NCBI GenBank assembly: GCA_029932895.1
Contig: JAOZPF010000169.1
Coordinates: forward strand, 1 to 6,538
Source: Anaerolineae bacterium
GTDB lineage: Bacteria; Chloroflexota; Anaerolineae; B4-G1; DUEL01
Direction of reading: 5' to 3'
DNA: 6,538 nucleotides
Positions within the stretch are counted from its first letter, which is position 1. Each line of letters begins with the position of its first letter. The position numbers were made by a program, and so were the translations under genes. Below, one piece after another: positions 1 through 5,647 of the stretch. The notes beneath the pieces were generated by a model, which was not told where the DNA came from, did not search any database, and saw only the letters and a program-made list of their open reading frames with translations.

Positions 1-135
1 CTCGGTCTTGAAATCCATCCCCATCCAGAACAGGATCGGGATGTAGAGCTGTGAACCGCCCATGCCCAGCATCGAAAAGACAAAAGCAATGACGAAAAAA
101 ATGGGCGGCGACCAGTAAAGGACGGGTATCGACAT
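1..135 (-). CDS. TauE/SafE-type membrane permease, N-terminal part (cut by window edge)
   Basis: This is the first 45 codons of a gene that continues beyond the left edge. ATG is at 135-133. The translated piece begins with a short polar stretch, then a hydrophobic segment at about residues 7-22 (SPPIFFVIAFVFSMLG), then GMGGSQLYIPILFWMGMDF. A first helix followed by a Gly-rich turn and 'hxxPhLxxxG' is characteristic of the TauE/SafE (sulfite exporter / DUF81) permeases, which move sulfite, sulfonates or other small sulfur anions across the inner membrane. It lies 22 nt after the Fe-S protein gene on the same strand, so it is probably the last visible member of the arsR operon. The ribosome site is weak (AAAGG about 12 nt upstream). 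Family assignment is fairly good from the motif; the substrate cannot be told from this fragment. Confidence 0.72.
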   Translation of the reverse strand, partial: MSIPVLYWSPPIFFVIAFVFSMLGMGGSQLYIPILFWMGMDFKTE

Positions 136-157
136 CTCGCGCTTCGCCTTTCTGGTC

Positions 158-709
158 TCAGGAGTTTGCCCGCTGAACCCCGGTTGGGAGGTCCACATCC
201 AGCAACTCGGCCAACTTGGCCCGCTGCTCGGTGTACTGTGGTTCCTCCAGCGCCGTGCAGTCCACCAGCCTGGCCTGCCCGACCGCCAGTTTGTTAGCAA
301 AGACAAAGCAGGTAGCCTCACCACAGGCCTTGCAGTTGGTCCGGGGCAGGAACTTGTAGAGTTCCAGTCCCGTCGGCCGGCGGCGGGTCTCGTAACTGGG
401 CTCGATCTGCTCCCGCCGCTCCCAGGTGCTGTTGACCAGGTCAACTATTTCCCTTGCCACCCTCTCCGCCTCCGCCCGGTCCGCCAGGTCGCCGATAGAG
501 ATCTTGAAGGGCCAGAAAGCGATGTTGCGCTTGTCCTTCTTCCAGCCCAGGGAGGGTGCGCTGGTATAGATCGCTCCGCGCAGGGTGCGGTTCAGGTAGG
601 GCAACACCGGGCTGATGTCCACATTGAGACGAACAGTGGCGGCGAACTTTGCCGCCCCCGGCTCGCAGGGGATGGTTTCTACGTCCAGGTTGTATTCTTC
701 TACTAGCAT
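158..709 (-). CDS. Fe-S cluster-binding protein with CODH/ACS-gamma-like [4Fe-4S] domain
   Basis: A 183-residue soluble protein. The C-terminal part carries C126-x2-C129-x4-C134-x16-C151, embedded in LPRTNCKACGEATCFVFA. This is the spacing and context of the 4Fe-4S domain (Pfam PF04060 type) seen in the corrinoid Fe-S protein AcsC/CdhE and in RnfB. The first 110 residues (for example DISPVLPYLN and GAIYTSAPSLGWKKD) form a second conserved-looking region that I do not recognise as any named enzyme domain; it holds one further Cys, C15. The start was set at ATG 709 because GAGGGAG sits 6 nt upstream. An in-frame GTG at 742 would add 11 residues but has a poor ribosome site. Lying between a rhodanese remnant and a TauE-like permease under an ArsR regulator, it may have a redox or sulfur-transfer role. 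The Fe-S domain is well supported; the biochemical function is unknown. Confidence 0.87.
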   Translation of the reverse strand: MLVEEYNLDVETIPCEPGAAKFAATVRLNVDISPVLPYLNRTLRGAIYTSAPSLGWKKDKRNIAFWPFKISIGDLADRAEAERVAREIVDLVNSTWERREQIEPSYETRRRPTGLELYKFLPRTNCKACGEATCFVFANKLAVGQARLVDCTALEEPQYTEQRAKLAELLDVDLPTGVQRANS

Positions 710-715
710 TGTCTT

Positions 716-722
716 CTCCCTC
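716..722 (-). promoter_or_regulatory. Shine-Dalgarno site deciding the Fe-S protein start
   Basis: Read on the minus strand, GAGGGAG lies 6 nt before the ATG at 709. It favours that ATG over the in-frame GTG at 742, which sits 1 nt after the stop codon of the preceding gene and lacks comparable spacing to a purine-rich site. Confidence 0.7.
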
Positions 723-743
723 ACAGGTAGAGCCTTGGTCACC

Positions 744-941
744 TCACCATGACCGGCTCTGCTTCAGCTCGCGCACTTTGTTGGGCATCAGCGCGGGGAA
801 CAGGTTCACATATCCAGTCCGAATGATACGCACGTTCTCAAAGCCGCGCGCGTGCAGATAGGCAAAAGCCACATTGGCGCGATCACCGCCGGAGCAAGGT
901 GTCATTTTCCTACGAACCAAAAACGCCAACGTCCATTTCAT
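744..941 (-). CDS. Truncated rhodanese-like protein, catalytic C-terminal half only (possible pseudogene)
   Basis: The frame encodes 65 residues, and its ATG overlaps the arsR stop codon (ATGA at 941-938), so it is positioned for translational coupling. Residues 16-21 are C-S-G-G-D-R, the CX4R active-site loop of rhodanese sulfurtransferases. It is followed by ANVAFAYLHARGFENVRII and a Gly-Tyr segment, the typical last helix and strand of the fold. A single-domain rhodanese normally has about 60 or more residues before the catalytic Cys; here there are 15 (MKWTLAFLVRRKMTP), which do not resemble the missing fold. The likely history is a deletion fusing the arsR end to the middle of a rhodanese gene. 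Such proteins carry persulfide sulfur on the Cys. This copy lacks the first half of the fold and may be inactive, although its frame is intact. An alternative is a small persulfide carrier made of this half alone. Confidence 0.6.
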   Translation of the reverse strand: MKWTLAFLVRRKMTPCSGGDRANVAFAYLHARGFENVRIIRTGYVNLFPALMPNKVRELKQSRSW

Positions 942-1315
942 AGATCCTGCCCCACCAGCGAGACAAAGGGCGCGTTGCGATCGATGTCGCACTCCCCCCG
1001 GCAGCACGGGCAGGTACAGCCGGGCAAAGAGCCTGCTTCTCCCGCCGGACCCAACGCCTCCTCCAACAACCGCCTCACCCGCCGGTCGGTCAGCCAGTAG
1101 TAGACATTTGGCCCTTCTCTCCTAGCCGTCACGATCCCGGCCTCCCGCAGCACACGCAACTGCTGGGAGACATAGGGCTGGGAGCGATGCAGCAGCGTTT
1201 GCAGATGACAGACACACACCGCCCCTCGCCGCAACTCGTCCAGGATACGCAACCGTGCCCTGTGGGACAGGAGATGAAACAGTCCAGTTGCCCTACGATA
1301 CCGTTCTTCCGTCAT
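938..1315 (-). CDS. ArsR/SmtB-family winged-helix repressor with Cys-rich C-terminus
   Basis: A 125-residue cytoplasmic DNA-binding protein. Residues 8-40 give the N-terminal helices (LFHLLSHRARLRILDEL, then GAVCVCHLQ). Residues 44-62 form the recognition helix-turn-helix (RSQPYVSQQLRVLREAGIV), and 63-76 the beta wing (TARREGPNVYYWLT). The C34-V-C36-H37 motif matches the CVC metal/thiol site of ArsR and CadC, where soft-metal or thiol chemistry releases the repressor from DNA. The last 30 residues add a second Cys cluster, C100-x-C102-x-C104-C105-x3-C109, beyond a minimal ArsR. It is the first gene of the minus-strand operon and has an ATAT-type inverted repeat over its own promoter, so it probably represses itself and the downstream Fe-S and TauE genes. 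The start is ATG 1315, preceded by a modest GGCGGTG. The inducer could be arsenite, another soft metal, or persulfide/sulfite; sequence alone does not decide. Confidence 0.92.
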   Translation of the reverse strand: MTEERYRRATGLFHLLSHRARLRILDELRRGAVCVCHLQTLLHRSQPYVSQQLRVLREAGIVTARREGPNVYYWLTDRRVRRLLEEALGPAGEAGSLPGCTCPCCRGECDIDRNAPFVSLVGQDL

Positions 1316-1342
1316 GGCACACCGCCGTCTTATGCAAACAGA

Positions 1343-1366
1343 GATATATGCACCACGCTATATATC
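1343..1366. promoter_or_regulatory. Putative ArsR operator (inverted repeat)
   Basis: A perfect inverted repeat, GATATAT, 10-nt spacer, ATATATC. It overlaps the last bases of the arsR -10 box and covers the predicted transcription start near 1357. ATAT half-sites of this kind are typical of SmtB/ArsR operators, and the position would let a bound dimer block RNA polymerase. It stands out as an AT-rich island in GC-rich DNA. Binding by the adjacent ArsR protein is inferred. Confidence 0.68.
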
Positions 1367-1391
1367 ATATCACCAAGCGGGCCTCTGTCAA
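1364..1391 (-). promoter_or_regulatory. Promoter of the arsR operon
   Basis: Read on the minus strand, a perfect -35 box TTGACA (1391-1386) is followed by a 16-bp spacer and TATGAT (1369-1364), five of six matches to the sigma-70 -10 box. The predicted start near 1357 gives a leader of about 40 nt before the arsR ATG. The inverted repeat at 1343-1366 overlaps its downstream edge. Confidence 0.78.
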
Positions 1392-1508
1392 GATGACAAT
1401 CAGCACGATAATGACAGGCCAAACATCACCACTCAATCTGCTTCATCCGCTTGGAGCCTGTCCGAAAGGCCAATAGTCTCCCTGTAAAGTGTTGTTGTGC
1501 GCAAGCTC

Positions 1509-1530
1509 GCCCGGACGTGAACGTCCGGGC
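1509..1530. repeat. Perfect inverted repeat, 10-bp arms (hairpin)
   Basis: GCCCGGACGT, a 2-nt centre GA, then ACGTCCGGGC. In RNA or single-stranded DNA this gives a 9-bp GC-rich stem with a TGAA tetraloop. It lies in the non-coding spacer, with no T-run beside it and no plus-strand gene upstream to terminate, so a plain intrinsic terminator is unlikely. It resembles a REP-like dispersed element, which would need other copies in the genome to confirm. Confidence 0.65.
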
Positions 1531-1540
1531 TCACAAGCAA

Positions 1541-1553
1541 AGCCCTATGGGCT
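1541..1553. repeat. Short inverted repeat AGCCC-TAT-GGGCT
   Basis: Five-bp perfect arms with a 3-nt loop, 10 nt after the larger hairpin. The following GAAACTCGGCACC continues a pattern that, from memory, resembles short GGGCTGAAGCCC-type dispersed repeats of some Chloroflexota and cyanobacteria. It is probably part of one composite repeat with 1509-1530. Confidence 0.45.
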
Positions 1554-1598
1554 GAAACTCGGCACCAAATCCGCTGACCCTACCCGCCCAACCTCTCC

Positions 1599-1627
1599 TT
1601 GCCAGGACCGCCCCTCGCGGTTATAAT
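1599..1627 (+). promoter_or_regulatory. Promoter of the kinase-regulator-helicase-maf operon
   Basis: TTGCCA (1599-1604, five of six to TTGACA), a 17-bp spacer and a perfect TATAAT (1622-1627). Predicted transcription start is near 1634, leaving a leader of about 42 nt before the kinase ATG at 1676. No comparable promoter was recognised between the four downstream genes, which are overlapping or 1 nt apart. Confidence 0.75.
1607..1621. promoter_or_regulatory. Inverted repeat inside the promoter spacer (possible operator)
   Basis: ACCGC, 5-nt CCCTC, GCGGT: a perfect 5-bp inverted repeat filling the -35 to -10 spacer of the kinase operon promoter, directly abutting the -10 box. A dyad in this position could be a repressor or response-regulator site. 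Five-bp arms can also arise by chance in GC-rich DNA. Confidence 0.35.
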
Positions 1628-1675
1628 GACCCAGCGTGAACTGTACAGACCGTCGGGTGTGACAAGGCCAAGGAT

Positions 1676-3046
1676 ATGCAAAGTGACGGGGCATCTCTAT
1701 TCCAATTCTTCCACGGGCTGGCTTTTTTTGCCCTTGGCATGGCTATCCCGTTCATCAACCCCCGCGCCAGCCGCCTCGAAGTGGGCCGGCGACTGCCTCT
1801 TCTGGCCGTGTTTGCCTTTTGTGAGGCCGTCACCGCCTGGAGCGACATACTGCTCCCTCCCCCGCCCGCCATCATCTCTTTCCTCCTGATTGCCATCCAG
1901 GGGGTTGGCTACAGCGCCCTGCTAGGCTTTGGCCTTCTGGCGTCGCCCTACCCGGCCCGCACCCACCCCTATCGCTCGCGCGTCCCACTGATCCTCCTGG
2001 GCCTCTGGCTGCTGTCCATCCTCGCCGCCATCCTCGCCAGCATGCCAGACACACAGATCACCTACTGGGCCGAGATCGTGGCCCGCTACGGCCTCGCCAT
2101 GCCCGGCGGCCTCCTGGCCCTCCTCTCGATGCGCAGCTACACCTATCGCAGTATCGACCCCGAGGTCCTCAAGCTGATCAAGGGCTCGCGCCGCATCACC
2201 GGGGTCGCCCTGGGGACATTCGGCCTGCTGGCGGGGCTAGTGTCACCCACCACCACACTTCTCTGTCAGATCGACAAGCTCGCGCCGCTGGCGCAGACGC
2301 TCCTCCCTGCCATCCCCCTCCTGCTTGCCCTCTGCGGGGTCACGATCACCTACGGCCTCACGCGCACCCTGAACGTGGTCCAGTGGGAGATGGAGCGCTG
2401 GATCGAGGGAGTCGAGCAAAGCCAGGCCCTGGCCGCTGATCGCGAGCGGATCGGGCGGGAACTCCACGACGGCATCATCCAGTCCATCTATGCTGCCGGG
2501 TTGATGTTGGAGAGCGTGCGACACACCATTCCCCAAAACCCCACCAGCGCGCAGGAGCAACTCTCCCAAGTCATGGTCAGCCTCAACAAGACCATCCAGG
2601 ACATCCGCCGCTACATCTTTGACCTGCGCGGCGGCACCCCAGAGACCAGCCTGGTGGGCGGCCTGGAGACACTGCTGCGAGACTTTCGCGTCAACACCCT
2701 CCTGGAGACACGGCTGAGGGTCATCGGCGACGAGACATACCCCCTCGGGATGGAGCGGAGGCGGCACATTCTCCAGATCGCGCGCGAAGCACTCAGCAAC
2801 GTCGCTCGCCATGCCAGAGCACGGCGTGTAGAGATCCGCCTCACCTACCGCTCCGATAACCTGCAGCTCCAGGTTGCCGACGATGGTGTGGGATTGACTG
2901 TCATCCCCACCAACACGGGACAGGGACTGCGGAACATCCGCGAACGAGCCACTCTGTTGGGAGGCACACTAGATATCGACAGTACCCTCGGTCAGGGGGT
3001 CACTATCACCCTCACGGTCCCCTACCAGAAAGGGGAGAACCTATGA
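1676..3046 (+). CDS. Seven-transmembrane sensor histidine kinase, NarL/DegS type
   Basis: A 456-residue membrane kinase that phosphorylates the response regulator encoded next to it. About seven hydrophobic segments occupy residues 1-230 (roughly 8-26, 40-59, 64-88, 103-122, 135-152, 173-190, 206-229). A helical linker follows (about 231-258). The HisKA_3 dimerization box RIGRELHDGIIQSIY has phospho-acceptor H264 in the ELHDG form typical of DegS/NarX/DevS kinases. The HATPase domain shows the N box REALSNVARHA (N375), the G1 box ADDGVGL (401-407) and the G2 box GQGLRNIRERA (415-425). The catalytic core appears complete. There is no PAS, GAF or periplasmic domain, so the signal is probably sensed in or at the membrane by the 7TM region, which I cannot match to a ligand. 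The start is ATG 1676 with AAGG 8 nt upstream, about 42 nt after the predicted transcription start. Confidence 0.93.
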   Translation: MQSDGASLFQFFHGLAFFALGMAIPFINPRASRLEVGRRLPLLAVFAFCEAVTAWSDILLPPPPAIISFLLIAIQGVGYSALLGFGLLASPYPARTHPYRSRVPLILLGLWLLSILAAILASMPDTQITYWAEIVARYGLAMPGGLLALLSMRSYTYRSIDPEVLKLIKGSRRITGVALGTFGLLAGLVSPTTTLLCQIDKLAPLAQTLLPAIPLLLALCGVTITYGLTRTLNVVQWEMERWIEGVEQSQALAADRERIGRELHDGIIQSIYAAGLMLESVRHTIPQNPTSAQEQLSQVMVSLNKTIQDIRRYIFDLRGGTPETSLVGGLETLLRDFRVNTLLETRLRVIGDETYPLGMERRRHILQIAREALSNVARHARARRVEIRLTYRSDNLQLQVADDGVGLTVIPTNTGQGLRNIRERATLLGGTLDIDSTLGQGVTITLTVPYQKGENL

Positions 3047-3711
3047 CTCTGCGAATTCTGATCGTAGATGACCACGAAGTGGTGCGACTGGGACTGCGTG
3101 CGCTGCTGGAGAACCACCCCGACTTTACGGTGGTTGACGAGGCCGGCACCGCACGCGAAGCCCTCCAGAAAGCCCTCATCCACCAGCCAGACGTGGTGGT
3201 GATGGACATCAGGTTGCCAGGCCGCAGCGGTATCGACACCTGCCAGGACATTGTGGAGCGGCTGCCCAAGACCAAGGTGATTATGCTCACCTCCTACGCG
3301 GAGGACGAACTGCTCTTTGACGCCATCACCGCCGGCGCATGCGGTTACGTCCTCAAGCAGATTGGCAGCGACGACCTGATCCGGGCCATAGAGGCCGTCG
3401 GACGCGGCGAGGCACTGCTCGACCCCGCCGTGACGCAGCGCGTCTTTGAACGGGTGCGGGAGGCTGCCCGGCAAGAGACCGCCGCCGCCTTCTCCGATCT
3501 GACCGAACAAGAGTTGCGCGTGCTGGCCCAGGTATCCGAGGGCAAAACCAACCGCGAGATCGCCCAAGTGCTCTATCTGGGCGAGGGCACGATCCGCAAC
3601 TATGTCAGCAGCATCCTCAGCAAACTTGGCCTGACCAATCGGGCGGAGGCCGCCGCCTATGCGGTCCAACACAACCTGAAGGAATACCTGCGCTCCACCA
3701 TCGGGGAATAA
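3043..3711 (+). CDS. NarL/LuxR-family response regulator
   Basis: A 222-residue cytoplasmic transcription factor. The receiver domain (3-118) has acidic residues D9 and D10, phospho-acceptor D55 (VVVMDIRLPG), T83 and K105, all in canonical places. After a linker, residues 152-210 form a GerE/LuxR helix-turn-helix (LTEQELRVLAQVSEGKTNREIA, with recognition helix EGTIRNYVSSILSKLGL). This region resembles DevR/DosR and NarL regulators. Phosphorylation by the preceding kinase should promote dimerization and DNA binding. Its ATG overlaps the kinase TGA (ATGA), and a strong AGGGGAG lies 5 nt upstream, so kinase and regulator are translationally coupled. The regulon is unknown. The dyad in the operon promoter (1607-1621) is one place to look for autoregulation. 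No key residue is missing. Confidence 0.95.
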   Translation: MTLRILIVDDHEVVRLGLRALLENHPDFTVVDEAGTAREALQKALIHQPDVVVMDIRLPGRSGIDTCQDIVERLPKTKVIMLTSYAEDELLFDAITAGACGYVLKQIGSDDLIRAIEAVGRGEALLDPAVTQRVFERVREAARQETAAAFSDLTEQELRVLAQVSEGKTNREIAQVLYLGEGTIRNYVSSILSKLGLTNRAEAAAYAVQHNLKEYLRSTIGE

Positions 3712-3712
3712 G

Positions 3713-5647
3713 ATGGAGTTGTTAGAGAGCCTCAACCCCCAGCAAAAGCAGGCTGTCACCGCGTCCGATGGGCCCGTGCTGATCCTCGCCGGCCCCGGCT
3801 CCGGCAAAACCCGCGTCCTCACCTACCGGGTGGCCTGGCTGGTGCTGGAGCGAGAGGTACCACCATACCACATCCTGGCTGTCACCTTTACCAACAAGGC
3901 CGCCAGAGAGATGAGGAAGCGGCTGGAGACCCTGCTGGGCTACGACCGCGCCAGACGCCTCACCCTGGGCACCTTCCACGCCACCTGCGCCCGCATCCTG
4001 CGACGGGAGGCAGAAGCCGCCGGCATCCCCCACGACTATGTCATCTTTGACGCCGACGACCAGAGAGCACTCGTCCGCCGGGCGCTCAGGGAACTGGACA
4101 TTGACGACAAACAATACCGCCCTTCCGCCGTCCACTCGGCTATCTCGCGCGCCAAGAACGAGATGATCCCACCCGATGCTTACCAGCCCAGCTCCTACTT
4201 TGGCGAGATCGTCCGCCGGGTCTATGGACCCTACCAAGAGCTGCTGCGCGCCAACAACGGCCTCGATTTCGACGACCTGCTGCTGGAGACAGTCCGTCTC
4301 TTCCGCCGCCACCCCGACGTCCTCAGACGATACCAGGAACGATACCGCCACGTCCTGGTGGACGAGTTTCAGGACACGAACACAGTCCAGTACATCCTCC
4401 TCCACCAGCTCTCGGGCCGTCACCGCAACCTCTTTGTCGTGGCCGATGAGGATCAGTCGATCTATCGCTGGCGCGGCGCGGACTATCGCAACATCTTTCG
4501 CCTGCGGGAGGACCACCCCGACCTGCTGACACATCTCCTGGAGCAGAACTATCGCTCCACTCAGACCATCCTCGACACGGCGCGGGCGATCATCCGCCAC
4601 AATCCCAACCGCACCGAGAAAAAGCTCTTTACCCAGCGAGGGCGCGGCCCCAAAATCATGCTGCACGAGGCGTACGACCAGGAGGACGAGGCCGATTTCA
4701 TAGTGGAAACCATCGCCCAACTGGTGCGCAGAAAGGAGGCCCGTCCAGGCGACTGTGCGGTGATGTACCGCACCAACGCCCAGTCCCGCGCCCTGGAGGA
4801 GAGCTTTATCCGCATCGGAATGCCATACCGGCTGGTAGGCGCTACCCGCTTCTACGCCCGCCGCGAGATCAAGGACGTGATTGCTTTCCTGCGCCTGATC
4901 CACAACCCCGCCGATTCCACCAGCCTGCGCCGCGTCATCAACGTGCCCCCCCGCGGCATCGGTCAAAAGACGCTACAGGCTTTGGAAAAGGCCACCGACA
5001 AACAGCGAGCCTCCCTCTGGTGGGCAGTCGAGGCACTGACCAGAGAAGAGGAAAATGCGCCCGCACTGGGCAGCCGCGCCCAACGAGCGGTCGCTGCCTT
5101 CCATCGCATGGTATCCGGCTGGATCGAGGCCCGCGCGACCACCACACCCGACCAGTTGATAGAGCGGGTGCTCGGCGACACGAACTATGAGGCCTACTTG
5201 CGAGACGGGACCGATATGGGGGATAGCCGCTGGGAGAACGTACAAGAGCTGCGCACAGTAGCCGCCGACTACGCGCAGACGGGGTCGGACCCCGGCGCTG
5301 CGCTCACCGACTTTCTGGCCGATGTCGCTCTGGTCTCTGACGCGGATAACCTAGCCGACGACACCGACGCCCCCACCCTCCTCACCTTGCACAGCGCCAA
5401 GGGGCTCGAATTTCCCATCGTCTTTATCACCGGGCTGGAAGAGGGATTGCTGCCTCACATCCGCTCGATGGACGACCCCGAGGAACTGGCTGAGGAGCGT
5501 CGCCTGCTTTACGTGGGAGTGACCCGCGCCAAGAACAGACTCTACCTCACCTATGCCTCCCGCCGCGCCCGTTATGGCAGCTATGAGGATAGCTACGCCA
5601 GTCGCTTCCTGGACAACATACCACACCAATTGGTCAATGAACTATGA
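3713..5647 (+). CDS. UvrD/PcrA-type SF1A DNA helicase, short C-terminus
   Basis: A 644-residue ATP-dependent 3'-5' DNA helicase. Motifs occur in order: Q-motif LNPQQKQAV (7-15); Walker A AGPGSGKT (26-33); Ia TFTNKAAREM; Ib LGTFHATCARILRR; II VDEFQDT (216-222); III DEDQSIYRWRGAD (245-257); IV QNYRST (278-283); V TLHSAKGLEF (558-567); VI ERRLLYVGVTRAK (595-607). All ATPase residues are present. PcrA/UvrD enzymes unwind DNA in nucleotide excision repair, mismatch repair and replication-conflict clearance. Most are about 700-750 residues with a C-terminal Tudor-like segment contacting RNA polymerase. This one stops about 37 residues after motif VI, at PHQLVNEL, and the next gene begins inside its stop codon, so the tail is absent. 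It starts 1 nt after the response-regulator stop, with GGGGA 5 nt upstream. PcrA versus another UvrD-like paralogue cannot be settled here. Confidence 0.95.
   Translation: MELLESLNPQQKQAVTASDGPVLILAGPGSGKTRVLTYRVAWLVLEREVPPYHILAVTFTNKAAREMRKRLETLLGYDRARRLTLGTFHATCARILRREAEAAGIPHDYVIFDADDQRALVRRALRELDIDDKQYRPSAVHSAISRAKNEMIPPDAYQPSSYFGEIVRRVYGPYQELLRANNGLDFDDLLLETVRLFRRHPDVLRRYQERYRHVLVDEFQDTNTVQYILLHQLSGRHRNLFVVADEDQSIYRWRGADYRNIFRLREDHPDLLTHLLEQNYRSTQTILDTARAIIRHNPNRTEKKLFTQRGRGPKIMLHEAYDQEDEADFIVETIAQLVRRKEARPGDCAVMYRTNAQSRALEESFIRIGMPYRLVGATRFYARREIKDVIAFLRLIHNPADSTSLRRVINVPPRGIGQKTLQALEKATDKQRASLWWAVEALTREEENAPALGSRAQRAVAAFHRMVSGWIEARATTTPDQLIERVLGDTNYEAYLRDGTDMGDSRWENVQELRTVAADYAQTGSDPGAALTDFLADVALVSDADNLADDTDAPTLLTLHSAKGLEFPIVFITGLEEGLLPHIRSMDDPEELAEERRLLYVGVTRAKNRLYLTYASRRARYGSYEDSYASRFLDNIPHQLVNEL

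Larger units (their letters stand above)
1392..1598. other. Intergenic spacer between divergent promoters
   Basis: About 200 bases between the -35 boxes of the two divergent promoters hold no reading frame that resembles a protein. What can be seen are two hairpin-forming inverted repeats (1509-1530 and 1541-1553, listed separately) and a short direct repeat AGGCCAA (near 1415 and 1466). No tRNA, riboswitch or phage attachment signature was recognised. Confidence 0.6.

Noticed and set aside
158..742. GTG start at 742 for the Fe-S protein
   Set aside because: The GAGGGAG at 716-722 is placed correctly for ATG 709, and the 11 extra residues include that ribosome site.
744..1007. Longer start for the rhodanese fragment at 1007
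   Set aside because: The extra 22 residues lie inside arsR in another frame and do not look like a rhodanese N-terminus. The ATG at 941 has the ATGA overlap with arsR.
1509..1553. Intrinsic terminator in the divergent spacer
   Set aside because: No gene on either strand ends here and no T-run flanks the stems.
2243..2812. Minus-strand open frame of 189 codons inside the kinase
   Set aside because: It is antisense to the HisKA_3/HATPase region and has no domain signature.
3022..3822. Minus-strand open frame of 266 codons across the response regulator
   Set aside because: It is antisense to a clear receiver plus helix-turn-helix gene, has no family signature and no promoter or ribosome site.
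3722..4966. Long open frame (414 codons) on the minus strand inside the helicase gene
   Set aside because: It lies opposite a helicase with every SF1 motif intact. The translation has a repetitive Val/Gly/Asp composition typical of the antisense of GC-rich coding DNA and no recognisable domain.
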